Notes: a model not told the origin generated them from the sequence alone. Counted from the stretch's first letter, positions 18,400-26,944 are shown. The stretch is DNA of 64,000 nt from Allobosea sp035944375 (GCF_035944375.1 NZ_DASZBE010000044.1), one strand, 5' to 3'. Made by a program: numbers and translations.

Positions 18400-18428
18400 A
18401 CTATGCAAAAGGGCATGGCGGCTGTCAA
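18400..18428 (-). promoter_or_regulatory. Sigma-70 promoter of argD-argF-hslO
   Basis: On the minus strand a perfect TTGACA is followed after 17 bases by CATAGT (four of six matches to TATAAT). Transcription would start near 18393, leaving an untranslated leader of about 225 bases. Confidence 0.65.
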
Positions 18429-18480
18429 TTCGCCGCCCATCGAGGGACCGGCCCCACCGCCGCGGCAGTGTTGCCGAAAG

Positions 18481-18674
18481 GATTCGGTTTTGCCCGGATT
18501 GACAAATCGACTGGGGAAAAGGCGATTTCCGATTCGCCGACTCTTGTCGCCGAGTCAGGGCATCTTGTAGGGTCTGCCTCGTCAGATACGACATTTCGTG
18601 CGGCGACCCCTGTATCCGTCAGTTTCGACTGTAACGGCTTCCGTCTTGCGGCGGGCGCCGGGGGTATCGGATTC
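18481..18674 (+). promoter_or_regulatory. Cluster of GANTC (CcrM) sites upstream of gcrA
   Basis: GANTC occurs at 18481, 18531, 18539, 18552 and 18670, five sites in 194 bases just ahead of gcrA. A perfect TTGACA lies at 18499-18504 among them, though its -10 at 17 bases (GCGATT) is poor. GcrA acts at promoters carrying methylated GANTC in Caulobacter, so this suggests cell-cycle or feedback control of gcrA. The rest of the 568-base argD-gcrA gap shows no convincing additional gene. Confidence 0.5.
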
Positions 18675-18735
18675 CGCCACGATCCGCCCAGAGGACGGTT
18701 CCGCCAGGAGCCGCCCGGAGAAGACAGGTGAGCCG

Positions 18736-19293
18736 ATGAACGAAGCCGGAGCATGGACGGAAGAGCGCGTCGAGCTTTTGAAGAAGCTCTGGAGCGACGG
18801 TCTCAGCGCCAGCCAGATCGCCGCCGAGCTCGGCAGCGTGACGCGCAACGCCGTGATCGGGAAGGTGCATCGCCTCGGCCTGTCCGGCCGCGCCAAGAAC
18901 CCGGCCGCCGCCAGCACCCCGCGCACGGCCGCGCCCCGAAAGGCGCCGACGCGCTCGCCGAGCCATCCGATGAGCGGCCCGTCCTCCAACCCGGGCGCGA
19001 TGACGCGCGGCGCCAACGCGCTCGCGCCGCAATATGCTCCCGAGCCGGAAGCCCAGGCCGAGCCTGCGCCCGCCCCGTCGGAGGATGTGGTGATCCCCTT
19101 CTCCGAGCGCGTCACCATCATGGATCTGCGCGAATACATGTGCCGCTGGCCGATGGGCGATCCGACCACGCCGGAGTTCCGCTTCTGCGGTGGGCGTTCG
19201 CAGACCGGCATGCCCTATTGCAGCTACCATGCCCGCATCGCCTACCAGCCGGCCGCCGACCGCCGCCGCGACCGCAGCAAGGTCCGCGCCTGA
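18736..19293 (+). CDS. gcrA: GcrA cell-cycle regulator
   Basis: The 185-residue protein has the GcrA N-terminal helix-turn-helix (WTEERVELLKKLWSDG, ASQIAAELGSVTRNAVIGKV, residues 7-48), an alanine/proline-rich linker of about 90 residues, and the conserved C-terminal sigma-70-binding part (MCRWPMGDP, FCGGRSQTGMPYCSYH). GcrA is an alphaproteobacterial factor that binds RNA polymerase sigma-70 and activates promoters with CcrM-methylated GANTC sites. It is monocistronic with a strong terminator after it. Confidence 0.95.
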   Translation: MNEAGAWTEERVELLKKLWSDGLSASQIAAELGSVTRNAVIGKVHRLGLSGRAKNPAAASTPRTAAPRKAPTRSPSHPMSGPSSNPGAMTRGANALAPQYAPEPEAQAEPAPAPSEDVVIPFSERVTIMDLREYMCRWPMGDPTTPEFRFCGGRSQTGMPYCSYHARIAYQPAADRRRDRSKVRA

Positions 19294-19320
19294 GCGCAGC
19301 GCCCTCTCCCGATGCAGAAA

Positions 19321-19345
19321 AGCCGGCCTCGCGGCCGGCTTTTTC
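19321..19345 (+). terminator. Rho-independent terminator of gcrA
   Basis: AGCCGGCC, TCGC loop and GGCCGGCT form a perfect 8-bp stem followed by a run of Ts, 28 bases after the gcrA stop and before the convergent aapM end. Confidence 0.92.
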
Positions 19346-19362
19346 GTTGGAAGGATGTCGCT

Positions 19363-20412
19363 TCAGCGATGCTGGCGCCGGCCCAGCATTTCGAGATGGC
19401 GGCTCCAGCGCGAGAGGGCGAAGCAGATCAGCCAGTAGATCGAGCCCGAGAAGACATAGGCCTCCATGTTCATGCCGACCCAGGCGGGGTCGGCCAGCGA
19501 GGCCTGGGCGATGCCGAGCAGGTCGAGGATCGAGACCACCAGCACAAGCGTGGTGTTCTTCACCAGAGCGATGAACTCGTTGGTCATCGCCGGCAGCGAG
19601 ATCCGCAGCGCCTGGGGCAGGATGATCAGCCCGGTCGCCTTCCAGTAGGTCAGGCCGAGCGCGGTCGCGGCCTCACGCTGGCCGGGCGGGAGCGCCTGCA
19701 GGCCGCCGCGCACCGCTTCGGCCATATAGGCGGCGATGACGAGGCCGAGCCCGATGACGGCGCGCGCCAGCCGGTCGATGCCGACGCCGCCGGGCAGGAT
19801 CAGCGGCAGCAGCAGCGAGGCCAGGAAGATCACCGCGATGATCGGCACGCCGCGCCAGAACTCGATGAAGAGCACGCTGACCAGCCGGACCACCTTCAAC
19901 TGCGACTGCCGGCCGAGCGCGAGCAGGATGCCGATCGGGATCGCGATCAGGCTGGCATAGACCGAGATGAACAGGGTCAGCATCAGCCCGCCCCATTCGC
20001 GGGTCTCGACCGGCCGCAGTCCGAAGCCGCCCGCCAGAAGCCAGATCCCGAGCGGCGGCAGCACGACCAGTGCCGCGACCGCCGCCTTCAGCCGCAGCCG
20101 TGGCGGCGCGAGAACGATGGCCGCGGTGGCGAGCGCGAAGAGAATGCCGGCGAGATCGGCGCGCCAGCGTTCGCCCTGTGGGTAGAGCCCGTACATGAAC
20201 TGGCCGAAGCGGGCCTTGACGAAGACCCAGCAGGCGCCGCCTGCTGCGCAATCGGCCCGCGTCGTGCCGCTCCAGCTCGCATCGATCAGCGCCCAGCGGA
20301 TGATCGGGATCGCCAGCCAGGCGATTCCCGCCGCGAGCAGCAGGGTGACGACCGCCGTGGCTGGCGTGCCGAACAGGCGCTGGCGCCAGAGAGAAGCGGA
20401 GGCCGCGCTCAT
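19363..20412 (-). CDS. aapM: General L-amino acid ABC transporter permease AapM
   Basis: The 349-residue inner-membrane protein has an N-terminal helix (VVTLLLAAGIAWLAIPI), a periplasmic loop with paired cysteines (DCAAGGACWVF), and a C-terminal HisM-type permease domain with the EAA loop AEAVRGGLQALPPGQREAATALGL. It pairs with AapQ to import a broad range of L-amino acids. It overlaps aapQ by 4 bases. In rhizobia aapP (ATPase) follows aapM; here the next gene is the convergent gcrA. Confidence 0.94.
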   Translation of the reverse strand: MSAASASLWRQRLFGTPATAVVTLLLAAGIAWLAIPIIRWALIDASWSGTTRADCAAGGACWVFVKARFGQFMYGLYPQGERWRADLAGILFALATAAIVLAPPRLRLKAAVAALVVLPPLGIWLLAGGFGLRPVETREWGGLMLTLFISVYASLIAIPIGILLALGRQSQLKVVRLVSVLFIEFWRGVPIIAVIFLASLLLPLILPGGVGIDRLARAVIGLGLVIAAYMAEAVRGGLQALPPGQREAATALGLTYWKATGLIILPQALRISLPAMTNEFIALVKNTTLVLVVSILDLLGIAQASLADPAWVGMNMEAYVFSGSIYWLICFALSRWSRHLEMLGRRQHR

Positions 20413-21572
20413 CGCGTCACCAGGGCGATGCGGGCGTTGTACCAGTTCATGAAGGCCGAGACGGCCAGCCCGATGACGAGATAGACGGCCAGCGTCATCG
20501 CGATGATCTCGATCGCCTGGCCGGTGTTGTTGAGCGCCGAGCCCATGAACAGGCTGACGACGTCGGGATAGGCGATCGCCGCGCCGAAGGACGAGTTCTT
20601 CAGCACGTTCAGATACTGGTTGGTCAGCGGCGGGATCATCACGCGCAGCGCCTGCGGGATGGTGACAAGCCGGAGGATGCGCCCCGGACGCAGGCCGAGC
20701 GCGGCGGCGGCCTCGGTCTGGCCGCGCGGCACGGCCTGGATGCCGCCGCGCACGATCTCGGCGATGAAGCCGGCCGTATAGGTCACCAGCGCCGCCAGCA
20801 GCGCGACGAATTCGGGGATGATCACGAAGCCGCCGCGGTAGTTGAAGCCGCGCAGCACAGGTACGTCCCAGCCCGTCGCGAGGCTCGCCCAGGTCACGGC
20901 GAGAGCGGGCAGGACGACGACGAGCCCAAGGCCGATCGCCAGAACCGGCGCGTCCTGCCCCGTACGCTCCTTGCGGCGGCGGGCCCAGGCGGCGACCAGC
21001 GCCTGGGCGATCCAGGACAACAGGATCGCCGCGACCGCCCAGCGGAAGGTCGCCGGCGCCTCCGGAAGCGGGATGGTCAGGCCGCGATTGTTGAGAAAGG
21101 CGACGCCGAACATGCTGACGCTGTCGCGCGGCGCGGGCAGGGCCGCGATGACGCCGAAATACCAGAACAGCACGAAGAACAGCAGCGGGATGTTGCGGAC
21201 GAACTCGATATAGGCGCCGGCGATGGTCGAGAGCAGCCAGTGCGAGGAGAGCCGCGCGATGCCGACGAGGAAGCCGAGCGCGGTCGCCAGCACCATGGCG
21301 ACGACGGTGACCAGCATCGTGTTGGCGACACCCGCCCAGAACAGGTCGAGCACCGTGCTGGAGCGGGTGTAGCCCGTCAGCACGAAGGGCACGTCGATGC
21401 CGGAATTGCGCCAGAGGAAGTCGAAGCCCGAGGCGATGCCGGCCTTGACCATGTTGTCCGAGGCGTTGCGGACGAAGAACACGGTCAGCGCCGCGAGCCC
21501 GAGCAGCAGCGCGGCCTGATAGACCACGTCGCGCACGCGCTTGTCGTTGAGGAGGGCGAGGGCTCTGGTCAC
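20409..21572 (-). CDS. aapQ: General L-amino acid ABC transporter permease AapQ
   Basis: The 387-residue permease has about eight membrane helices, an extended loop typical of AapQ between the early helices (FLWRNSGIDVPFVLTGYTRSS region), and the EAA motif AEIVRGGIQAVPRGQTEAAAALGL near residue 300. It forms the channel with AapM. It is separated from aapJ by 166 bases that hold a palindromic repeat element, and overlaps aapM by 4 bases. Confidence 0.94.
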   Translation of the reverse strand: MTRALALLNDKRVRDVVYQAALLLGLAALTVFFVRNASDNMVKAGIASGFDFLWRNSGIDVPFVLTGYTRSSTVLDLFWAGVANTMLVTVVAMVLATALGFLVGIARLSSHWLLSTIAGAYIEFVRNIPLLFFVLFWYFGVIAALPAPRDSVSMFGVAFLNNRGLTIPLPEAPATFRWAVAAILLSWIAQALVAAWARRRKERTGQDAPVLAIGLGLVVVLPALAVTWASLATGWDVPVLRGFNYRGGFVIIPEFVALLAALVTYTAGFIAEIVRGGIQAVPRGQTEAAAALGLRPGRILRLVTIPQALRVMIPPLTNQYLNVLKNSSFGAAIAYPDVVSLFMGSALNNTGQAIEIIAMTLAVYLVIGLAVSAFMNWYNARIALVTR

Positions 21573-21599
21573 GATGCGAGCGTCATCCTGGTCGGGGAT

Positions 21600-21726
21600 G
21601 TCATTCCGGGGCTTCGCGAAGCGAAGAACCCGGAACCCATGACCGGGTGATCGCTCGACGCCACCGGCAGTCGAACGACCCAGTCGTGGGTTCCGGGTTC
21701 ATGCCTGCGGCATGCCCCGGAATGAC
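21600..21726. repeat. Palindromic intergenic repeat between aapJ and aapQ
   Basis: The ends GTCATTCCGGGGC (21600-21612) and GCCCCGGAATGAC (21714-21726) are exact inverted complements. Inside, GAACCCGGAACCCA (21626-21639) pairs exactly with 21687-21700. The whole 127 bases can form a long cruciform or RNA hairpin. It resembles the extragenic palindromic elements scattered in Hyphomicrobiales genomes and could tune the amount of aapQM mRNA relative to aapJ. Confidence 0.8.
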
Positions 21727-21738
21727 AGCCCTACTCTC

Positions 21739-22770
21739 TCACTGGAAGGGCGGGGTGAAGAGCAGGCCGCCCTTGGTCCAGAGCTGGTTCTGGCCGCGCT
21801 CGAGCTTCAGCGTCGAGCCCATGCCGACGGTGCGCTCGAAGCTCTCGCCGTAATTCCCGACCTGCTTGATGGCGTTGTACATCCAGTCGTTGGAGAGGCC
21901 CATCATCGCGCCGAAATTGCCCTCGGCGCCGAGCAGGCGGCGGACTTCCGAGTTCTTCGAGCTCGCTTTCATCTGGTCGACATTGGCGGAGGTGACGCCC
22001 AGCATCTCGGCGGCGATGGTGCCATTCAGCACCCAGCGCACGATCAGCTGCCAGCGCTCGTCGCCCCAGCGGGTGACTGGACCCTGCGGATCGTTCGAGA
22101 TCGGCTGGGTCAGGATGATGTGGTCGCCGGGGACCTTGAGCTTGACGCGCTGGCCGGCGAGCGCGCCGACACCGGCGGTGTAGGCGTCGCAGCGGCCGGC
22201 GTCATAGGCGGCGATGGCGTCGTCGTTCTTCTGGAAATTGGTGATGGTGACCTTGAGGTTGCGCTCCAGGAACCAGTCGGAGGCGTTCTTCTCCTCGGTC
22301 GAGCCGGCGGCGACGCAGACCGAGGCGCCGTCGAGATCGGCCGCGCTCTTGGCGTTGGTCGCCTTGCGGACGATGAAGGTCTGGCCCTCGTAGAAATTGA
22401 TGCCCTGGAAGTTCAGGCCGAGCGAGGCGTTGCGCGAGAAGGTGATGGTCGAGTTGCGCGAGAGCAGGTCGACCTGCCCCGACTGCAGGATCGGCCAGCG
22501 CTGCTGCACCGAGGTCGGCGTGAACTTGACCTTCTTGGCATCGCCGAGGACGGCGGCGGCCAGCGCCTTGCAGTAATCGACGTCGAGACCGGTCCACTCG
22601 CCCTTGTCGTCGGCGAAGGAGAAGCCGGGCAGGCCGAGATGCACGCCGCATTCGATATGGCCGCGGGCCTTGATCGCATCGAGCGTCGGGCTCGGGGCGA
22701 GCTGCTGGGCGCTCGCCAGGGAGGCGCTCGCCGCCAAAGCGGCAGTGGCCGCCAGAACTGTCTTCATCAT
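21739..22770 (-). CDS. aapJ: General L-amino acid ABC transporter substrate-binding protein AapJ
   Basis: The 343-residue periplasmic protein has a Sec signal peptide (MMKTVLAATAALAASASLASA), then a type 3 solute-binding fold: ARGHIECGVHLGLPGFSFAD, WTGLDVDYCKALAAAVLGD, and SNDWMYNAIKQVGNYGESFER, all typical of AapJ. It delivers L-amino acids to AapQM. A purine-rich GGGGGAGAG precedes the start. It is the first gene of the aap operon. Confidence 0.95.
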   Translation of the reverse strand: MMKTVLAATAALAASASLASAQQLAPSPTLDAIKARGHIECGVHLGLPGFSFADDKGEWTGLDVDYCKALAAAVLGDAKKVKFTPTSVQQRWPILQSGQVDLLSRNSTITFSRNASLGLNFQGINFYEGQTFIVRKATNAKSAADLDGASVCVAAGSTEEKNASDWFLERNLKVTITNFQKNDDAIAAYDAGRCDAYTAGVGALAGQRVKLKVPGDHIILTQPISNDPQGPVTRWGDERWQLIVRWVLNGTIAAEMLGVTSANVDQMKASSKNSEVRRLLGAEGNFGAMMGLSNDWMYNAIKQVGNYGESFERTVGMGSTLKLERGQNQLWTKGGLLFTPPFQ

Positions 22771-22864
22771 CGTCGTCTCTCCCCCGGGCCCATACGGCCG
22801 TCGGCTTCTCGAAGGGCGCGACTATGCAACAGTCGAGCCGCCAGCGGTAGCGGGTCGATGTCGC

Positions 22865-23248
22865 TCAAGGCACGGTGCCCCATCGATCTCCGGCAAGCGG
22901 ACCCCGGATGCCGATGCAGTTGCCCCATGGATCGCGCAGCTGACACATCCACAATTCGTGGTCGATCTTCAATGGGCCGCGGTAAAGGACGGCGCCGGCC
23001 GCCTTCAAGCCGGCCAGCGACCTCTCGAAGTCATCCGTCCACCAATAGACGACCGAACCAGCGGCGCCGCTGCCGACCTTTTCGTCGGCGGGAACGATCT
23101 CGAGCTGGGTCATCCCGATCTTCAAGAAGGCGAAGCCGGACGGGTAGCTGACCTCGAGCGCAGCATGAGGAAAAGCGTTTCGATACCACGACATACCTTC
23201 GTCCATGTCGGATACGTGGACGAGAACGGCGCATACGCCAGCCTGCAA
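22865..23248 (-). CDS. VOC (glyoxalase/bleomycin resistance) superfamily protein
   Basis: The 127-residue protein shows one pair of beta-alpha-beta-beta-beta units: VLVHVSDMDEGMSWYRNAFPH, FLKIGMTQLEIVP, then ERSLAGLKAAGAVLYRG and LRDPWGNCIGI. These are the usual VOC repeats with potential metal ligands H11 and the glutamate of LEIVP. The specific reaction, if any, is not deducible. It starts 2 bases after the guaC stop on the same strand, so both are probably one transcript. Confidence 0.85.
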   Translation of the reverse strand: MQAGVCAVLVHVSDMDEGMSWYRNAFPHAALEVSYPSGFAFLKIGMTQLEIVPADEKVGSGAAGSVVYWWTDDFERSLAGLKAAGAVLYRGPLKIDHELWMCQLRDPWGNCIGIRGPLAGDRWGTVP

Positions 23249-23250
23249 AG

Positions 23251-24294
23251 CTATCCTCCGAAGACGGTGTTGAGCTGGCTGCCGACCATGATGAAGGTGG
23301 TGCGCTTGGGCACCTCCTTGAGCCGGACCGCCCCGATATAGGTCATCGCCGAGCGCACCCCGCCCATCAGCTCCTGCATCGTGCCCTCGACGGGGCCGCG
23401 ATAGGGCACCTCGACGGTCTTGCCCTCGGAGGCGCGGTATTTGGCGACGCCGCCGGAATAGCGCTTCATCGCGGTGTCGGAAGACATGCCGTAGAAGGTC
23501 ATGCCGACGGGCACCTTCTCACCCCCGCGCTCCTCGTAGCGGATGTCGCCCTCGCATTCGTCATGGCCCGCCAGCATGCCGCCGAGCATCATGAAATCGG
23601 CGCCCGCACCATAGCCCTTGGCGAGGTCGCCCGGCACGGTGACGCCGCCGTCGCCGCAGACCAGGCCTTTCAGCCCATGGGCGGCATCGGCGCATTCGAT
23701 GATGGCGGAGAGCTGCGGATAGCCGACGCCGGTCATCTTGCGGGTGGTGCAGACCGAGCCGGGCCCGATACCGACCTTGACGATGTCGGCGCCGGCCAGG
23801 ATCAGCGCCTCGGTCATGTCGCCGGTGACGACGTTGCCGGCCATGATGACGGCATCGGGATACTCGTCCCGGGTCGCCTTGACCGTCTCGACGAACTTCT
23901 CGGTGTAGCCATTGGCGACGTCGAGACAGATCTTCCCGATCGGCGACTGGGCGTGGACGCGGGCGAGCTTGTCGTGGTCCGCCTCGGTGGTGCCGAGCGA
24001 GAAGAAGGCGTTGACCGATTCCGGCTCGCGGAAGAAGGCGGCGAGTTCGTCGGGCCCGTAATGCTTGTGCAGCGCCACCATGGCGCCATGGCGGAACAGG
24101 GCGCGCGCCATCGGTATGGTGCCGACGACGTCCATGTTCGCCGCGATCAGCGGGAAGCCGGTCCAGTCCCGGCCCGTATGGGCGAAGCGGAAAGACCGGA
24201 AGACATCGACCTCGGCGCGGCTGCCGAGAGTCGAGCGCTTGGGACGGATCAGGACGTCGCGGAAATCGAGCTTGGGATCGTTCTCGATGCGCAT
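23251..24294 (-). CDS. guaC: GMP reductase
   Basis: The 347-residue enzyme reduces GMP to IMP with NADPH in purine salvage. The N-terminus MRIENDPKLDFRDVLIRPKRSTL aligns with E. coli GuaC, which is also 347 residues, so I start here rather than at an ATG 10 codons upstream. It carries the catalytic cysteine loop GPGSVCTTRKMTGVGYPQ and GDGGVTVPGDLAKGYGAGAD. It is followed 2 bases later by the VOC gene. Confidence 0.94.
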   Translation of the reverse strand: MRIENDPKLDFRDVLIRPKRSTLGSRAEVDVFRSFRFAHTGRDWTGFPLIAANMDVVGTIPMARALFRHGAMVALHKHYGPDELAAFFREPESVNAFFSLGTTEADHDKLARVHAQSPIGKICLDVANGYTEKFVETVKATRDEYPDAVIMAGNVVTGDMTEALILAGADIVKVGIGPGSVCTTRKMTGVGYPQLSAIIECADAAHGLKGLVCGDGGVTVPGDLAKGYGAGADFMMLGGMLAGHDECEGDIRYEERGGEKVPVGMTFYGMSSDTAMKRYSGGVAKYRASEGKTVEVPYRGPVEGTMQELMGGVRSAMTYIGAVRLKEVPKRTTFIMVGSQLNTVFGG

Positions 24295-24410
24295 CGGCAA
24301 TTCCCTCGTGTCGGATTTCGGCACGCGCGCAGGAGAGGCCGGATCGGGCCCGCGTGCGCCGATTCATAACCCCGGTGACGGTCGCCGGGCAATCCGCGGC
24401 CGAGCGGCCG

Positions 24411-25487
24411 TCAGGGCGTGGCCGGCTCGCGGGGAAGGGTCCGCGCGTTCTTGCGGATGGTGTAGAGCGTCGCGCCGACAACGATGCCCGCGCCGATCCA
24501 GGTCGAGAGTTCGGGGATCTCGGCGAAGAAGACGAAACCGGTCAGGCTCGCCAGGATCAGGCGGCTGAAGTCGAGCGGGGCGAGCGCTGCCGCCTCGCCG
24601 ACCTGATAGGCCCGCGTGATCAGCCATTGCCCGGCCGTGCCGAACAGGCTGAGTACGATCAGCCAGAACCATTGCGTGGCATCGGGCGGGACCCACCAGA
24701 GCCAGGTCGGAACCGCCAGCGCGACCATCATCACCATGCCCTGCCAGATCAGGATCGTGTCGGTGCGCTCGGTCGCGGCGAGCATCCGGACGCTGACGGT
24801 GATGCCGGCATTGAGCAGCGCGCCGGCCACGGCGAGGAGGGCGAAGATGTCGAGGCCATCACCGCTCGGCTTCAGCATGACGAGCACGCCGACGAAGCCG
24901 ATCACCGTCGCGATCCAGCGGCGGGCGTCGACCACCTCCTTCAGCACGATGACGGCGGCGATGGTGACGAAGAGGACCTGGCTGAAGCCGATCGCCGTCG
25001 CCTGCGCCAGCGGGATGTGGATGACGGCGGTGAAGCCGCAGAGCATGGCGGTGAGCGTCAGGACGCTGCGGATGATCTGCAGACCCGGCCGGCGCGTGCG
25101 CAGCATCGGGCGCAGGCCGCCGCGCGCGACGCAGAGCAGGACGAGGCTCATCACGATCTGCCGGATCAACAGAATCTGCACCAGCGGGATCACCCCGCCG
25201 ACATGCTTGATGGCGCCGACCATCACCGCATAGACCAGCAGCGCCGCCATCATATAGGCCGAGCCGCGCAGATTGGGGCTCGCAGTGCCCCACCAGCGCG
25301 TCAGGCGGGCCCGCCCGGACGGCGGTGCTTCGACCGCGACGACGACATCGGGAGCGGGAGCAGCGGCCGACACGGCGGCTGCGCCTGCCTCCGCCGTGTC
25401 GGCGATGGATGCGGGAGCCTCGGTCTCGACCGAACCGTCGCCCTGCGCCGGGCGATCTTCGCGCCCGGTCTGCCGTTCTTCGCTCAT
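24411..25487 (-). CDS. EamA/DMT-family transporter
   Basis: The 358-residue protein has an unusual alanine- and acid-rich N-terminal tail of about 65 residues, presumably cytoplasmic, then about ten membrane helices arranged as two EamA repeats (first beginning AYMMAALLVYAVMVGAIKHVGG, second AVAGALLNAGITVSVRMLAA). Family members export amino acids, nucleotides or other metabolites; the substrate is unknown. The start is ATG 25487. Its end is 116 bases from guaC. Confidence 0.88.
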   Translation of the reverse strand: MSEERQTGREDRPAQGDGSVETEAPASIADTAEAGAAAVSAAAPAPDVVVAVEAPPSGRARLTRWWGTASPNLRGSAYMMAALLVYAVMVGAIKHVGGVIPLVQILLIRQIVMSLVLLCVARGGLRPMLRTRRPGLQIIRSVLTLTAMLCGFTAVIHIPLAQATAIGFSQVLFVTIAAVIVLKEVVDARRWIATVIGFVGVLVMLKPSGDGLDIFALLAVAGALLNAGITVSVRMLAATERTDTILIWQGMVMMVALAVPTWLWWVPPDATQWFWLIVLSLFGTAGQWLITRAYQVGEAAALAPLDFSRLILASLTGFVFFAEIPELSTWIGAGIVVGATLYTIRKNARTLPREPATP

Positions 25488-25788
25488 CGCCCTCGACCGT
25501 CGGCCTCGGGCGTCGAGGCCCGGCCGGGAATCCCCCGGACGAGTGATCGATGAAATCGCGGAGTCACGCCAGAGCCGGCCGCACATGCCGGGGTTGTGTC
25601 GCGGCGATGCGCCGGACGGGCAGATGCGGCATGTCCCGCCCGGACTTTCGCGCCTCGCCCATGCGGTCTAGGAGGGCACCGCATCGTCATCACGCCGGAG
25701 CCTGCATGCCCGCCCCTTCCCGATCCGCTGTCCAAGGCGTTCGCCCGGCCGTCTCGCCGGGCGTCGCGATCCGGGCGGACCATCTTCG
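25488..25788. other. Divergent intergenic region, no gene seen
   Basis: The 301 bases between the divergent EamA and AbrB-type transporter genes must hold both promoters. I saw no convincing -35/-10 pair, RNA gene or repeat here. Confidence 0.4.
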
Positions 25789-26916
25789 GTGAGGACCCTG
25801 CTGAGCGATTTCGCCTCGGGCGTGCGCGGGCTGCATCCGGCCCGCTTTCCGTATCGGCGCTTCGCGCTGGCGCTGCTGATCGGCGGGCTGGGCGGCTATC
25901 TCTTCGTGCTCATGCGCCTGCCCCTGCCCTGGATGCTCGGCTCGATGGTGACCTGCACCGCCGCGGCGCTGCTGCGCTGGCCGGTGGCGGCGCCCTCCGT
26001 GATCCGCCCGCCGATGACGATGGTGATCGGCGTCATGCTCGGCGCCGGATTCAGGCCGGAGGTGATCGCGCAGCTGCCGAACTGGCTGCCGACGCTGGCG
26101 GGCCTCGTGCTGTTCATGATCGCCTGTGCGGTCGCCTGTGTCGCCTATTTCCGCAAGGTCGCCGGGTTCGACCCCGTCACGGCCTTCTTCGCGGGAATGC
26201 CGGGCGGGCTGATCGAGATGGTCACGCTGGGCGAGGAAAAGGGCGGCGATGCGCGCATCATCGCGCTGATCCACTCCGCCCGCATCCTCCTGGTCGTGAT
26301 GACGCTGCCCTTCATCGTGCAGTGGATCGGCGGCGTCGCGATCGGCGGCAACCGCGTGGCCGGGCCTTCCGTGTTCGAGACGCCGCTCCTGGCCGAACTC
26401 GTCCTGCTTGCCTGCGGCGTGGCGGGGATCGTGCTGGGCGAATGGCTGCGGCTGCCGGCCAAATTCCTGCTCGGGCCGATGATCGTCAGCGCGATCGTCC
26501 ATGTCTCCGGGCTGAGCGACTCGGTGCCGCCCTTCGAGATCGTCAACGCCGCCCAGCTCATCCTCGGCATCACCATCGGCTGCCGCTTCGTCGGCACGGC
26601 GCCGCAAACCATCCTGCGGGTGCTTGCCCTGTCCGCCGGCTCGACCGTGATCCTGCTGTCGCTGACGCTCACCTTCGCCTGGCTGGTGGCGAAGGTCTCG
26701 GTGCATGGCCACGTGCCGCTGATCCTGGCCTATTCGCCCGGCGGGCTGGCCGAGATGAGCCTGATCGCGCTGGCGCTGCACACGGAGGTCGCCTTCGTGG
26801 CGGCGCACCACATCATCCGGGTCTTCCTGGTGATGATCACGGCCGGCCCACTCTTCGGGCGGACGGTCGGCCGCGGCACCAAAGACGCCGGGAAGGGCGG
26901 TGAGACGCAGCCATAG
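25789..26916 (+). CDS. AbrB/PF05145-type membrane protein
   Basis: The 375-residue protein has about ten hydrophobic helices in two similar halves, each with the PF05145 motif: LPLPWMLGSMV, FFAGMPGGLIEMVTLGEE, then LPAKFLLGPMIVSA and LAYSPGGLAEMSLIALAL. The family is often mislabelled AbrB regulator or ammonia monooxygenase; it is a membrane protein of unclear transport role. A GTG start is used. It is convergent with the exopolysaccharide gene 28 bases away. Confidence 0.87.
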   Translation: MRTLLSDFASGVRGLHPARFPYRRFALALLIGGLGGYLFVLMRLPLPWMLGSMVTCTAAALLRWPVAAPSVIRPPMTMVIGVMLGAGFRPEVIAQLPNWLPTLAGLVLFMIACAVACVAYFRKVAGFDPVTAFFAGMPGGLIEMVTLGEEKGGDARIIALIHSARILLVVMTLPFIVQWIGGVAIGGNRVAGPSVFETPLLAELVLLACGVAGIVLGEWLRLPAKFLLGPMIVSAIVHVSGLSDSVPPFEIVNAAQLILGITIGCRFVGTAPQTILRVLALSAGSTVILLSLTLTFAWLVAKVSVHGHVPLILAYSPGGLAEMSLIALALHTEVAFVAAHHIIRVFLVMITAGPLFGRTVGRGTKDAGKGGETQP

Positions 26917-26944
26917 GCGAAGTCCCGTACGCCGCTTGCCGTCG

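Noticed and set aside
18325..18594. An 89-codon minus-strand frame in the argD-gcrA gap
   Set aside because: It runs through the argD promoter and GANTC cluster, has no family resemblance and no ribosome site.
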